This document shows, in pieces, positions 25,414 to 34,964 of a stretch of 64,000 nt of DNA; the first letter of the stretch is position 1; each line of letters begins with the position of its first letter. The stretch comes from Alphaproteobacteria bacterium (GTDB lineage Bacteria > Pseudomonadota > Alphaproteobacteria > UBA6615): contig SHVS01000002.1 of assembly GCA_009694135.1 (NCBI GenBank), positions 39,067-103,066 of the forward strand, read 5' to 3'. The notes below the pieces were generated by a model. That model made no database searches. It had not been told where the DNA came from and worked only from the letters and a program-made list of their open reading frames with translations. Both the position numbers and the translations under genes were made by a program.

Positions 25414-26701
25414 GCGCGACGTGTCCGACAACTGGCGCGAGCGGATCGATCAACGGCGCCAAGCCGGCCCAAATGCGATCGAGCGCACCATCTTCGGCGG
25501 CGAGCGCGGAATGGGCCGCGGCCACGCGCCTTGCGCGTTCCGGCGCATCGGCGAGAAGCCGAGCAACCGCAGCGCCCAATGCCGCGCCGCCGTCGATTTG
25601 TTCGCTCGCGCCGGCCTTAATCAGCGTGGCCGCAAGCTCGGCAAAATTGCGCATATCGGGGCCATGCAGCACGCAAGCGCCGAGCCTCGCCGGCTCGAGC
25701 AGATTTTGTCCGCCATGCGCGATTAAGGAACCGCCGACGAAAGCGACCGGCGCCAAGCGATAGAATAACCCCATTTCGCCGAGCGTATCGGCAATATAGG
25801 CGTTCACGGCACGGTCGGGCTGTTCCCCCTTCGAGCGCAAGGCGACGCGCGCGCCGACGCCGGCCAGCGAAGCGGCGAAGAGCGGGGCGCGGGCGGGATG
25901 ACGCGGCGCGACAATCGTCAAAACATCGGGCCAGCGCGCCGAAAGCGCTTTATGCGCCTCAGAAATCGCAGCTTCTTCGCCCGGATGCGCGCTGGCGGCG
26001 AGCCAGCAGGGACGCCCGCCGATGAGGGCTTGCAATGGCACGAGCGCGCCTGCATCCGCCGGCAGCGGAGGAGAGGCGAGTTTGAGCGTGCCGGTGATCG
26101 TGACCGCTGACGCGCCGAGACTGCGAAGGCGCTCAGCCGTGGTTTCATCCTGCGCCAGCGCGATGGAAAACGCCTGCAGCAACCGCCGGGCGATTTTCGG
26201 CGCGCGTTGCCATCCGGCGAATGACCGCTCCGACAGCCGCGCATTGATCAGGGCCAAGGGCACGCCGCGCGCCTGTGTTTCCAGGATCAAATTGGGCCAC
26301 AGTTCGGATTCCACAAACAGCGCCAGTTGCGGGCGCCAATGCGCGAGAAACCGCCGCACCCAGGCACGCTTATCCACCGGCACGAATTGGTGCAGCGCGC
26401 CCGCGGGCAAACGCTCGGCCATCAGCCGCGCGGAACTCACCGTGCCGGTGGTGAGCAATACAAAAACCCCGCGAGCGCGCAGGCGTTCGATCAAAGGCAG
26501 GGTCGATTGCGCCTCGCCGACGCTGGCGCAATGCATCCAGACGAGCGGGCCATCGGGCCGGGCGAGCGAGGCAAGCCCGCGCCGCTCGCCAAGGCGCGCC
26601 GGATCTTCCTTGCCGCGCGCCGCCCGCCGCGCAAGCGCCACGCGCAGCAGCGGTGCCGCAAGATTGCCCAGGATGCGATAGCCGACGAGTGCGAAACTCA
26701 A
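25400..26701 (-). CDS. waaA: 3-deoxy-D-manno-octulosonic acid (Kdo) transferase
   Basis: Transfers Kdo to lipid IVA at the inner membrane. The 433-residue GT-B glycosyltransferase has an N-terminal membrane anchor (RILGNLAAPLLRVAL), then the conserved WMHCASVGEAQST and ESELWPNLI segments and the nucleotide-sugar site VGGSLIAHGGQNLLEPA. The start is a TTG, because no in-frame ATG or GTG precedes the conserved N terminus closely. It is the first gene of the waaA-lpxK pair and lies 40 nt downstream of mutY, on the same strand, so it may be read through from there. Confidence 0.95.
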   Translation of the reverse strand: MSFALVGYRILGNLAAPLLRVALARRAARGKEDPARLGERRGLASLARPDGPLVWMHCASVGEAQSTLPLIERLRARGVFVLLTTGTVSSARLMAERLPAGALHQFVPVDKRAWVRRFLAHWRPQLALFVESELWPNLILETQARGVPLALINARLSERSFAGWQRAPKIARRLLQAFSIALAQDETTAERLRSLGASAVTITGTLKLASPPLPADAGALVPLQALIGGRPCWLAASAHPGEEAAISEAHKALSARWPDVLTIVAPRHPARAPLFAASLAGVGARVALRSKGEQPDRAVNAYIADTLGEMGLFYRLAPVAFVGGSLIAHGGQNLLEPARLGACVLHGPDMRNFAELAATLIKAGASEQIDGGAALGAAVARLLADAPERARRVAAAHSALAAEDGALDRIWAGLAPLIDPLAPVVGHVAHAHA

Positions 26702-26741
26702 GCGCGCGCCCGCGCGGCGTACGCATGCCGCCGCTTAATGC

Positions 26742-27875
26742 TCACGTTGCCGCATCCGAAAGTTTGTCATGCGCGGGCTCTATATCATGCGCCGGCGACA
26801 AGCGGCCAGAGCCGCCCCCAACATGGCGCAGCGCATGGCGCGCAACCTTGCGCATCAACGATGGCAGGGCAAGAGCGCCTATCTCCTCCGGCTGCGCCCA
26901 GATCCCATCGCTGGGGCGTCCGGCGGGCGAGGAAGCGGCCAGGATTTCCAACTCGAGCGCAAAATGCGTGAACACATGCCGCACGCGGCCAGGCAGCGGT
27001 TTCCAGGCGGCGACAAACGGCGCGGATCGCAGCGGCGCGCGCGGAGGCCCTTCGCCCCACGGCGTCGAAGGCACTTCCAGCATGCCGCCGAGCAGACCGT
27101 TTTCCGCCCGGCGGCGGAGCAGAATCGCGCCATCGCCGCGCACCGCCCAGAAGGCCACGCCCAGGCGCAACGGGCGCTCCTTCTTGGGACGCCGCATAGG
27201 CCGCGCGGCGATGGTCCCGCGGGCGCGCGCCACGCACGAGGCCTGCCACGGACACAAGGCACAGCGTGGATTGCGCGGAAGGCAAACCGTCGCGCCCAGA
27301 TCCATCAGCGCCTGCGCGAAATCTCCCGGTCGCCCGCGCGGAACCAGCTCCAACGCGCGCCGGCGCAGCGCCGGCTTGGCCGCCGGCAAGGGCGCGGCGA
27401 GATCATCGAGACGCGCCAGCACGCGCTCCACATTGCCATCGACGGCCGCTTCGCGCCGGTCAAAGGCGATCGCGGCGATCGCGCCTGCGGTGTAGGCGCC
27501 GATTCCGGGCAACAGGGCAAGCTCTTCCGCCCGGTCGGGAAAGCCGCCGCGCGCGGCGACGACCTGGGCGGCGCGATGCAGGTTACGGGCGCGGGCGTAA
27601 TAGCCAAGCCCGGCCCAGGCGCTCAAAACCTGGTCGAGTGACGCCGCCGCCAGCGCCTCAACATTCGGCCAGCGGCGGAGAAACTCGTCGAAGTAGGACG
27701 CGACGGCTGCGACCGTGGTCTGTTGCAGCATGATTTCGCTCAGCCACACGCGATAGGGGTCGGGCCGCTCGCCGTGCCGGCGCGCCTGCGGCGAGACGCG
27801 CCAAGGCAAGTCGCGCGCCGCGCCATCGTACCAAGCGAGCAGCCGGCGGGCGAGCGTCGCCGCGGACGTGCTCAT
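26742..27875 (-). CDS. mutY: A/G-specific adenine DNA glycosylase
   Basis: Removes adenine mispaired with 8-oxoguanine. The 377-residue protein has the catalytic Glu in WLSEIMLQQTTV, the helix-hairpin-helix LPGIGAYTAGAIAAIAF followed by VDGNVERV with the catalytic Asp, and the 4Fe-4S ligands in CLPRNPRCALCPWQASC (C-x6-C-x2-C-x5-C). The C-terminal NUDIX-like domain (GGMLEVPSTPWGEG) recognises 8-oxoG. The ATG at 27875 gives the standard length. It is divergent from dciA, in the alphaproteobacterial order mutY-dciA-dsbA-smc. Confidence 0.97.
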   Translation of the reverse strand: MSTSAATLARRLLAWYDGAARDLPWRVSPQARRHGERPDPYRVWLSEIMLQQTTVAAVASYFDEFLRRWPNVEALAAASLDQVLSAWAGLGYYARARNLHRAAQVVAARGGFPDRAEELALLPGIGAYTAGAIAAIAFDRREAAVDGNVERVLARLDDLAAPLPAAKPALRRRALELVPRGRPGDFAQALMDLGATVCLPRNPRCALCPWQASCVARARGTIAARPMRRPKKERPLRLGVAFWAVRGDGAILLRRRAENGLLGGMLEVPSTPWGEGPPRAPLRSAPFVAAWKPLPGRVRHVFTHFALELEILAASSPAGRPSDGIWAQPEEIGALALPSLMRKVARHALRHVGGGSGRLSPAHDIEPAHDKLSDAAT

Positions 27876-27934
27876 GGCATCGCTGGCCCGAAGGAGCGCT
27901 TTGCGCTATGGCGTTGCCAGGGAGAGTGCCTGCC

Positions 27935-28399
27935 ATGACAAAGCATCGGGCTCGCGGATTGCTCGCGCTCGGAGCGCTGCTCGGCCCCGCGACGAAGGAG
28001 CTGCGCCGGCGTCACGGGAGGCTGCCGGCCGCGTTGCTCGCCGGCTGGGAAGACATCGCCGGGCCGAAGCTCGCGCGCCGCTGCCGGCCGCTGCGCTACA
28101 TCGCGGCCAAGACCGGCGGGGTTTTGCATCTGACCGTCGATGGACCGGCGGCGCTGGAATTGCAGCATTTGGCCCCAGTGCTGATCGAGCGTGTGAACGC
28201 CTGCCTCGGCGCCGGAACGGTGGCGCGCATCAAGCTGCGACCGGGACGGGTCAACCCGCCCGCCGCCGCGCCGCGCCTGCCGGAAGCACCGCCGCAGGCG
28301 AATGCGGCCGCGATTCCCGCAGACATCGATCCGCTGGGGGCCGCGCTGGACGGACTCCGGCAAGCGCTCGGGCGCCGTGGCGCTTCCCGCCGCGCCTGA
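27935..28399 (+). CDS. DUF721 protein, DciA-like helicase loader
   Basis: A 154-residue protein of the DUF721 family, whose best-studied member DciA recruits or loads the replicative helicase DnaB in bacteria lacking DnaC. The conserved WEDIAGPKLARRCRPLRY segment (residues ~37-55) and the following TVDGPAALELQHLAPVLIERVN form the KH-like domain. The C-terminal third is Ala/Pro-rich and probably disordered. The ATG at 27935 is preferred to the track start nine codons upstream. The last codons run into a 15-bp tandem repeat in which the stop codon itself is repeated. Confidence 0.85.
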   Translation: MTKHRARGLLALGALLGPATKELRRRHGRLPAALLAGWEDIAGPKLARRCRPLRYIAAKTGGVLHLTVDGPAALELQHLAPVLIERVNACLGAGTVARIKLRPGRVNPPAAAPRLPEAPPQANAAAIPADIDPLGAALDGLRQALGRRGASRRA

Positions 28400-28435
28400 G
28401 CCCGCCGCGCCTGAGCCCGCCGTGCCTGAGCCCGC
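28391..28435 (+). repeat. Three 15-bp tandem repeats across the dciA stop codon
   Basis: The unit CGCGCCTGAGCCCGC occurs twice exactly and a third time with one change (CGTGCC). Each unit carries TGA in the dciA frame, so the coding end and stop codon were duplicated by slippage. The 122-nt stretch from here to the next gene contains no other ORF. Confidence 0.9.
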
Positions 28436-28557
28436 CGCCGCGCCCGGTTTGACGAGCACGCTTTGATTGCCGAACCGCATCGCGTATTCTGCGCTCAATC
28501 GAGGCTTGCCGTCATCAAGCCCAGTGCCAAAGTCACTGGCGCCAGCATGGAGCTGAC

Positions 28558-29310
28558 ATGAATAATCGCGTGCTCGTCATAGCCGCCGCCGTGGTCCTGG
28601 CCCTGGCCGGCGGCTTCGCCCTGTACTGGTCGAGCCGGCCGGTGGCGACGCCTGTGGTCGCGGCCCGCCCAGCCGCCGCTCCAGCCGCGCCGGCTACTCC
28701 GGCTGCGCCAGCCGCGACCCCGGCACCAGCCGCCGAAGTGGCCGCGCTGCCGCCGGCCACCGTCCTGCCCGAGGTCGCCGCCCAGCTGCGCGACCGGGTT
28801 CTCGGCAATCCCGACGCCCCGGTCACGATCATCGAATACGCGTCCTTCACCTGCCCGCATTGCGCGAATTTTCATAACGTGATTATGAAGGACCTCAAGG
28901 CGCGTTATATCGAAACCGGCAAGGTCAAGCTGATCTTCCGCGACTTCCCGCTCGACGCGCTGGCGCTGCGCGCCTCGGCGATCGCGCGCTGCGCGCCCGA
29001 GCCGGCCTATTACGGCTTCGTCGAGGTGCTGTTCAAGTCGCAAGCCACCTGGATGGCCGGCGGCGGCGCCCGCTCGCTGGGACAACTCGAAGGCATCGCC
29101 CGCCTCGGCGGGATGAGCAAAGAAGATTTCGACGCCTGCATGACGAATGATGCGCTGCTCGAAGGCATCATCAATGGCCGCCAGGAAGCGATGACGGTTT
29201 ATAAGGTCGACTCGACCCCGTCCTTCGTCATCGGCGGCAAGACCTATGGCGGCGATAAGCCGATCGACGAATTGGCCAAGCTGATCGATCCGCTGCTGCC
29301 GAAGAACTAA
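28558..29310 (+). CDS. DsbA-family thioredoxin-fold protein with Ala/Pro linker
   Basis: A 250-residue exported thiol-disulfide oxidoreductase. An N-terminal signal anchor (residues ~4-24) is followed by an Ala/Pro-rich spacer (30-65), then the DsbA fold with the active site FTCPHC (Cys99, Cys102) and the cis-Pro loop DSTPSFVIGG. It resembles Bdb/DSBA-like proteins of the alphaproteobacterial dsbA-smc locus, which oxidise or isomerise periplasmic disulfides. A second DsbA-like gene follows after 84 nt. Whether it is anchored or cleaved cannot be decided from sequence alone. Confidence 0.92.
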   Translation: MNNRVLVIAAAVVLALAGGFALYWSSRPVATPVVAARPAAAPAAPATPAAPAATPAPAAEVAALPPATVLPEVAAQLRDRVLGNPDAPVTIIEYASFTCPHCANFHNVIMKDLKARYIETGKVKLIFRDFPLDALALRASAIARCAPEPAYYGFVEVLFKSQATWMAGGGARSLGQLEGIARLGGMSKEDFDACMTNDALLEGIINGRQEAMTVYKVDSTPSFVIGGKTYGGDKPIDELAKLIDPLLPKN

Positions 29311-29394
29311 GCGAAGACCTGCCGCGTCTTGCGCCCGCTTGTGCGGCGCGAAGTCGCTGTGCTATGGCGCAAGAACTGGTAGGGGGCATTACCG

Positions 29395-30003
29395 GTGCAA
29401 CTGGCGCTGCGGCTGATCATCGCGCTTTGTGCCGCCTGTCTCGGCGCGGAGGCGCATGCGTTCGACCTTGACGCGGCGCTCAAGGACCGAGCGCTTGGCG
29501 ACCCGCAAGCGCCCATCACCATCGTCGAATACGCATCCTTCACCTGCCCGTTCTGCGCCCATTTCCATGGCGCCAACCTGCCGGCGTTCCAGGCGCGTTA
29601 CATCGACAGCGGCCAGGTGCGGCTGATTTATCGCGACTTCCCGCCCGACGGGCTGGCGCTGCGTACCGCAGCCATCGCCCGCTGCCTACCCGAGGCGCGT
29701 TATTTCGACTTCGTCGCCGCCGCCTTTGCCACGCAGGACGAATGGTCGCGGCTGCCGCGCATGCAGGCCTTCGAGGCGGTCCTTGATCTGGCCATGCGCC
29801 ACGGCATCGACCAGGATCTGGCCGAAACCTGCGCCGCCGACGAAGCACTGCTCGACGGCATCCTCGCACTGCGGCAAGAAGCGGAGCAGACTTACGGCAT
29901 CGATTCGACCCCGTCATTCGTCCTCGATGGCAAAACCTATGCGGGCGATATGAGCGTGGCCGAATGGGCCAAGATACTCGATCCGCTACTCGCGATACGC
30001 TGA
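29395..30003 (+). CDS. Second DsbA-family thioredoxin-fold protein
   Basis: A 202-residue periplasmic protein with a cleavable signal peptide (residues 1-22, ending EAHA), active site FTCPFC (Cys51, Cys54) and the cis-Pro segment DSTPSFVLDG. It aligns closely with the preceding gene over the catalytic domain (GDPQAPITIVEYASFTCP against GNPDAPVTIIEYASFTCP), so the pair arose by tandem duplication, with only the first carrying the Ala/Pro spacer. The start is a GTG at 29395. smc follows after 34 nt. Confidence 0.92.
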   Translation: MQLALRLIIALCAACLGAEAHAFDLDAALKDRALGDPQAPITIVEYASFTCPFCAHFHGANLPAFQARYIDSGQVRLIYRDFPPDGLALRTAAIARCLPEARYFDFVAAAFATQDEWSRLPRMQAFEAVLDLAMRHGIDQDLAETCAADEALLDGILALRQEAEQTYGIDSTPSFVLDGKTYAGDMSVAEWAKILDPLLAIR

Positions 30004-30037
30004 TTTACTCTCGAATCCCGGGGGAAGGCCGACCAGG

Positions 30038-33000
30038 ATGCGTTTCAACCGTCTGCGCTTGAGCGGCTTCAAAAGCTTCGTCGAACCGACCGAGCTCGAG
30101 TTCGGCGCCGGGCTGACCGGCCTCGTCGGACCGAATGGCTGCGGCAAATCGAATCTGGTCGAGGCGCTGCGCTGGGTCATGGGCGAGACCTCGGCCAAGC
30201 AGATGCGCGGCGCGGAAATGGATTCGGTCATCTTCGGCGGCACCTCCAACCGCCCGGCGCGGAACCTGGCCGAAGTAAGCCTCGCGCTCGACAACACGAT
30301 GCGCGACGCCCCGACGCCGTTCAACCAGGGCGACGAGATCGAGGTCGCGCGCCGCATCGAACGCGACAAGGGTTCGCTGTATCGCGTCAATGGCAGCGAG
30401 GTGCGCCAGCGCGACCTGCAGCATCTGTTCGCGGATTTGTCGACCGGGGCGCGTTCAACCGCGATCGTCGGGCAAGGGCGTGTCGCCACCTTGATTGCCG
30501 CCAAGCCGACCGACCGCCGCCTGCTGCTTGAAGAGGCCGCCGGCGTGACCGGGCTGCACGCCCGCCGGCACGAAGCGGAGCTGCGCCTGAAGGCAGCCGA
30601 GGCGAATCTCGAGCGGCTCGACGATGTGTTGCGCGCGCATGAATCGCAGCTGCGCGAGCTCAAGCGCCAGGCGCGTCACGCCCGCCGCTGGCGCACGCTG
30701 TCGACCGCGATCCGCCGCGCCGAAGCCATCGTGCATCTGGCCCGCTTCCGCTCCGCCGAAGCGGAGGTCGAAGCCGCGCGCGAGGCGCTCGCCGCCGCCG
30801 AGATCGAGGTCGCCGCCACCGCCACCGCCGCCTCGGCCGCAACCACCGCGCGCGAGGCGGCGGCCGAGACGCTGCCGTCCCTGCGCATGGCCGCAGCGGA
30901 AGCATCGGCTGAATTGCAGCGGCTCACGCTTGCCCGCGCCGAGATGGAAGCGGCCGAGCGCCGGCTGGAGGCCGAACAGATACAGGTCAAGAGCCGTCTG
31001 GCGCAGCTTACCCTCGATTTGGAGCGCGAAACGGCGCTGAAAGACGATGCCGCCCGAGCGCTCGACGCGCTGCGCGCCGAACAAAACGAACTCACCGCCG
31101 CCGGCGAAAGTGAATCCGCACGCCGCGAAGCCGCCGCGGGAGCGCTCACCGCCGCGACCGCAACCGCGGCGCGGCTTGACGCCGGCTATCGCGACCGGAT
31201 GCATGCGATTGCCGAAGCCCAGGCGCGGCTTGAGGCGCTTACCGAGGAAGGCGCATCGCTCGCCCGCCGCGCGGAAGCAATCGAAGGCCAGCGCAAGGCC
31301 GCCGAGGACGAGCGCACCCGCTTGGCAAGCGCTAACGAAGGCGCCGAAGTTATGGCGGCCGCGTCAGCGGCGATCACCACGCGCGGCGCCGAAGCCGAAG
31401 CGGCGCATGGCGCCCTGGCCAACGCCGAGGCGGCGGCATCGGCGGCGCGCGAGGCCGAGCAAGCCGCACGCACAGCCCAGGTCAAGGCAGGTGAAGCGCA
31501 TGCGCGTCTGCGCGCCGAGGCATCGGCGCTGATCGCTCTTCTGGCGGCGGACGCCAGCGGTCAGTTTCCCCCTGTGCTCGATCAGGTCGAGGTCGAGCCG
31601 GGCTTCGAGGCGGCGCTGGGCGCCGCACTTGGTGACGACCTCAAAGCATCCGAGCGCACCGAGGCGCCGCGCCATTGGCGCGCGCTCGCGGTTCTCCCCG
31701 CCATCGCGCCGCTGCCGGAGGGCGCGCGACCGCTCGCCCAGTTCGTGAAGGCGCCGCGCGCACTCGCCCGCCGCATCTCGCAGATCGGCTTGGTCGCCGA
31801 TGCCGCCGAGGGCGAGCGCCTGTCGCCGCGGCTGCGGCCGGGCCAGCGCCTGGTGACTCCCGACGGATGGCTGTGGCGCTGGGACGGCTTCACCATACAG
31901 CCCGGAGCGCCCGATAGCGCTAGCGCCCAACTGCGCCACCGCAACCGGTTGATCGAGCTGGAGCGCTTCCTCAAGGCGGAGCAGACCGAGCTGGAACGCG
32001 CCGCCGCTCGGCTGGCCGAGGCCACCGCCGCCGCCGGCGCCGCCCAGCAGGCTGAGCGCTCCTGGCGCGAAGCCGCCCGCCAAGCCGATACGGCGCTGGC
32101 CGCGGCGCGCGCCAAACACGCCAGCCTGGCCGAATCACGCGCCGCCGGCGTCGCGCGGCTGGACGCGCTCACGCACCGGCTGGCCGAATTGACCGCCGAT
32201 CTGGCCGCCAACCGCTCCCGCCGCGACGCGATTGCATCAGCGCAAGCGCCGCTGGCGCAAGCCACCGCCGACGGCAGCTCGCTGGCGCAGCTACGCGTCG
32301 AGCTCGACCAAGCGGTCGCCGCCGAACGCGCCGCGCGCGCCGACCATGACGGCATCGAACGGGCCGCGGCTGAGCGCTTGCGTCGGCTGGAGGCGCTGGC
32401 GCGCGACGAGGACGGCTGGAGCAAGCGGCACGACGGCGCACGGACGCGCATCGCGGAGCTGGTCACGCGCCGCGCGGCAACCGAGGCCGAGGCGGCGGCT
32501 CTGGCCGAGCGGCCGGCGGTTCTGACGGCGCAGCGCGAGGCGCTGTTCGACGCGCTCGAGCGAATGGAAGCGGCCCGGCGCGCCGCCGGCGATCGCTTGG
32601 CCGTGGCCGAGGACGCCTATGCCGAGGCCAGCAAGCTGCAGCGCGCGGCCGAGGCGGCGGCGATCGCGGCGCGTGAAATCCGCGTGCGCGCCGAAGGTGC
32701 GCTGGCGCAGGCGGAGCAAGCCGAAGCGCATACGGTCGAGCGCATCGCCGAACGCCTCAATTGTGAACCGGAGGCGCTGGCCGAGGTGATCGCGGGCGAC
32801 GCCGCCGGCGCCGGCGAAGATGTTACGGAGATGAAAAACGCCGCCGCTGCCGAAGAGAAGCTGGCAGTGCTGACCGGGGAACGCGACGCGCTCGGCCCGG
32901 TCAATCTGCGCGCCGAGGAAGAGACCGAGGAGCTCGACCGCCGCATCACCAATATGCAGACCGAGCGGGAGGATCTCTCCGCCGCCGTGCGCCGCCTACG

Positions 33001-33517
33001 CCAAGGCATCGGTGAGTTGAACCGCGAAGGGCGCGACCGCATTCAGGCGTCATTCGAACAGGTCGATGCCCACTTCCAGCGCCTGTTTGCCACTCTGTTC
33101 GGCGGCGGCAAGGCGAAGCTCGAATTGCAGGACGGCGAGGACCCCCTCGCCGCCGGGCTGGAGGTCTTTGCCAGCCCGCCGGGCAAAAAGCTGCAGACGC
33201 TGTCGCTGCTGTCCGGCGGCGAGCAGGCCTTGACCGCGATCGCGCTCATCTTCGCGGTGTTCCTGACCGCGCCGGCCCCGATCTGCATCCTCGACGAAGT
33301 GGACGCCGCGCTGGACGACTCCAATGTCGGCCGTTTCTGCGACCTGTTGAACGAGATCACGCGCACGACTGAAACCCGCTTCCTGGTTGTCACCCATCAC
33401 CGCGTGACCATGGCGCGCATGGATCGCCTGTACGGCGTGACCATGGCCGAGCGCGGCGTGAGCCAGTTGGTCTCGGTCGACCTGGCTGGCGTGCAGACGC
33501 TGCGCAAGATCGCCTAG
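30038..33517 (+). CDS. smc: Chromosome segregation protein SMC
   Basis: The 1159-residue condensin ATPase that organises and separates the nucleoid with ScpA and ScpB. The N-terminal Walker A GPNGCGKSNLVEALRWVMGE (about residues 32-51) is followed by a long Ala/Arg/Glu-rich coiled coil, a hinge near 500-620 (PVLDQVEVEPGFEAALGAALGDD), a second coiled coil, and a C-terminal head with the ABC signature LSGGEQALTAIAL and Walker B ICILDEVDAALDD. All ATPase motifs are intact. The ATG at 30038 gives the expected MRFNRLRLSGFKSF start. scpA and scpB are not in the window. Confidence 0.98.
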   Translation: MRFNRLRLSGFKSFVEPTELEFGAGLTGLVGPNGCGKSNLVEALRWVMGETSAKQMRGAEMDSVIFGGTSNRPARNLAEVSLALDNTMRDAPTPFNQGDEIEVARRIERDKGSLYRVNGSEVRQRDLQHLFADLSTGARSTAIVGQGRVATLIAAKPTDRRLLLEEAAGVTGLHARRHEAELRLKAAEANLERLDDVLRAHESQLRELKRQARHARRWRTLSTAIRRAEAIVHLARFRSAEAEVEAAREALAAAEIEVAATATAASAATTAREAAAETLPSLRMAAAEASAELQRLTLARAEMEAAERRLEAEQIQVKSRLAQLTLDLERETALKDDAARALDALRAEQNELTAAGESESARREAAAGALTAATATAARLDAGYRDRMHAIAEAQARLEALTEEGASLARRAEAIEGQRKAAEDERTRLASANEGAEVMAAASAAITTRGAEAEAAHGALANAEAAASAAREAEQAARTAQVKAGEAHARLRAEASALIALLAADASGQFPPVLDQVEVEPGFEAALGAALGDDLKASERTEAPRHWRALAVLPAIAPLPEGARPLAQFVKAPRALARRISQIGLVADAAEGERLSPRLRPGQRLVTPDGWLWRWDGFTIQPGAPDSASAQLRHRNRLIELERFLKAEQTELERAAARLAEATAAAGAAQQAERSWREAARQADTALAAARAKHASLAESRAAGVARLDALTHRLAELTADLAANRSRRDAIASAQAPLAQATADGSSLAQLRVELDQAVAAERAARADHDGIERAAAERLRRLEALARDEDGWSKRHDGARTRIAELVTRRAATEAEAAALAERPAVLTAQREALFDALERMEAARRAAGDRLAVAEDAYAEASKLQRAAEAAAIAAREIRVRAEGALAQAEQAEAHTVERIAERLNCEPEALAEVIAGDAAGAGEDVTEMKNAAAAEEKLAVLTGERDALGPVNLRAEEETEELDRRITNMQTEREDLSAAVRRLRQGIGELNREGRDRIQASFEQVDAHFQRLFATLFGGGKAKLELQDGEDPLAAGLEVFASPPGKKLQTLSLLSGGEQALTAIALIFAVFLTAPAPICILDEVDAALDDSNVGRFCDLLNEITRTTETRFLVVTHHRVTMARMDRLYGVTMAERGVSQLVSVDLAGVQTLRKIA

Positions 33518-33683
33518 GCAGGCCAAAGAATTACGTCGAATCAAACGCTTCGCCGCGACAACGTGACGCGAGCGCGCCTTCGGGAGCGCGCCTTGACCCC
33601 CCTATCATGCGCCACTATGGTGCGCACGCTTCGCGGGCGGCCCCTGGTTTTGAGCGCGGGTAAACCGAGCACGCGAGGCGTCG

Positions 33684-34034
33684 ATGGACGAGCGCGCAAA
33701 GCCGCCAAAACTGGACAAGGCAGGGCTTGAAGAGCTCGACGCCAGGCTGCGCGCGGCGCGCGAGCGATCTTCTCAGCCAGCGCGCGACGCCGCGCAGCCA
33801 GGCGGCGGCGGAGCGGGCGTACGGATCGGGCTCGAAATGGTCGTCGGCGTCGCCGTCGGCGCCGGTCTGGGAGTGATGTTAGACCGTTGGCTGGGCACGC
33901 AGCCGTGGTTTTTGCTCGGGTTGTTCGTGCTTGGCGCGGCGGCTGGCTTCCGCAATGTGATGCTCTTCGTCGAGCGTCAGTCACGCGAAAGCAAGGCGGC
34001 CGCAAAAAAAACTGATGGAGCGCCGCCGCCCTAG
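33684..34034 (+). CDS. ATP synthase protein I (AtpI/AtpZ type)
   Basis: A 116-residue protein at the head of the F0 operon. A charged, probably cytoplasmic N terminus with an amphipathic helix (LDARLRAARERSS) is followed by two transmembrane helices (about residues 50-67 and 73-92, GLEMVVGVAVGAGLGVML and PWFLLGLFVLGAAAGF) and a Lys-rich tail. AtpI-family proteins assist c-ring assembly, and AtpZ-like members bind Mg or Ca. The ATG at 33684 follows GCGAGGCG. The 132 nt to atpB hold no clear terminator, so co-transcription is likely. Confidence 0.88.
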   Translation: MDERAKPPKLDKAGLEELDARLRAARERSSQPARDAAQPGGGGAGVRIGLEMVVGVAVGAGLGVMLDRWLGTQPWFLLGLFVLGAAAGFRNVMLFVERQSRESKAAAKKTDGAPPP

Positions 34035-34166
34035 GGCTGAGCGGCGCCGGAGCAGGGTCGGCGCGGGTGGAATTGCCCGCAACGTGAATCCTGCTCCCGC
34101 TTGAATGGGTCACGCGCGTCCCGGTCCTAAGTGGTCGGGTCATGCGATGATTTTGGGGGCGATCCC

Positions 34167-34913
34167 GTGGCAGGTCCGCTGGAGCAATTCGAGATACAGT
34201 CGCTGATTCCGATCGTGGTCGGCGGCGTCGATATCTCCTTCACCAACTCCGCGGCGATGATGGTGCTGGCGTCGGCCGTCGCCGGCGGGCTCATGCTGCT
34301 CGGCATTGGCCGCGGCGCCATGGTGCCCGGCCGCATGCAACTCGTGCCCGAAATGCTGTATCAATTCGTCGCCGATTTGATCCGCGACATCGTGGGCGCC
34401 GAAGGCCGGCGCTACTTCCCGCTGGTGCTGACCATCTTTTTGTTCATCCTCGCTGGCAACCTTCTGGGGATGATCCCATTCGCCTTCACCTTCACCAGCC
34501 ACATCATCGTCACCTTCGCGTTGGCGATCACGATCTTCATTGGCGTGACCGTCCTGGGCTTCGTCAGGCACGGGGCGCATTACCTGACGCTGTTCGCGCC
34601 GGGCGGCGTGTCGAAGTACATGCTGATTTTCCTGATCCCGATCGAGCTGATGTCCTATCTGGTGCGGCCGATCAGCCTTTCGGTGCGTTTGTTCGCCAAC
34701 ATGGTCGCGGGCCACACGCTGCTGAAAGTGCTCGCTGGATTTATTCCCGCGCTCTATGTCGGGCTCGGCTATGCCGGCGCGGCTGTGGGCGTGCTGCCTT
34801 TGGCGCTGATCACCGCGCTGACCGGACTTGAGCTTCTGATCGCCGTGCTGCAGGCCTTTGTGTTCGCCGTTCTTACCTGCATCTATATCAACGACGCCGT
34901 GCACCTCCACTAG
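34167..34913 (+). CDS. atpB: ATP synthase F0 subunit a
   Basis: The proton-channel stator subunit of the F0 sector. The 248-residue protein has five to six transmembrane helices, and the essential Arg is visible in SLSVRLFANMVAGHTLLKV near residue 170. The track start is a GTG at 34131; the GTG at 34167 is preferred because it is preceded by GGGGG at 8 nt and gives the usual N terminus (AGPLEQFEIQSL). Next comes atpE after a 51-nt gap with a good ribosome binding site. F1 genes are absent, consistent with the alphaproteobacterial split of F0 and F1 operons. Confidence 0.95.
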   Translation: MAGPLEQFEIQSLIPIVVGGVDISFTNSAAMMVLASAVAGGLMLLGIGRGAMVPGRMQLVPEMLYQFVADLIRDIVGAEGRRYFPLVLTIFLFILAGNLLGMIPFAFTFTSHIIVTFALAITIFIGVTVLGFVRHGAHYLTLFAPGGVSKYMLIFLIPIELMSYLVRPISLSVRLFANMVAGHTLLKVLAGFIPALYVGLGYAGAAVGVLPLALITALTGLELLIAVLQAFVFAVLTCIYINDAVHLH

Positions 34914-34964
34914 AGGTGCTTTGCAACACCCCTCCAACCGCACGTTCACTCGAGGAAAAGACCC

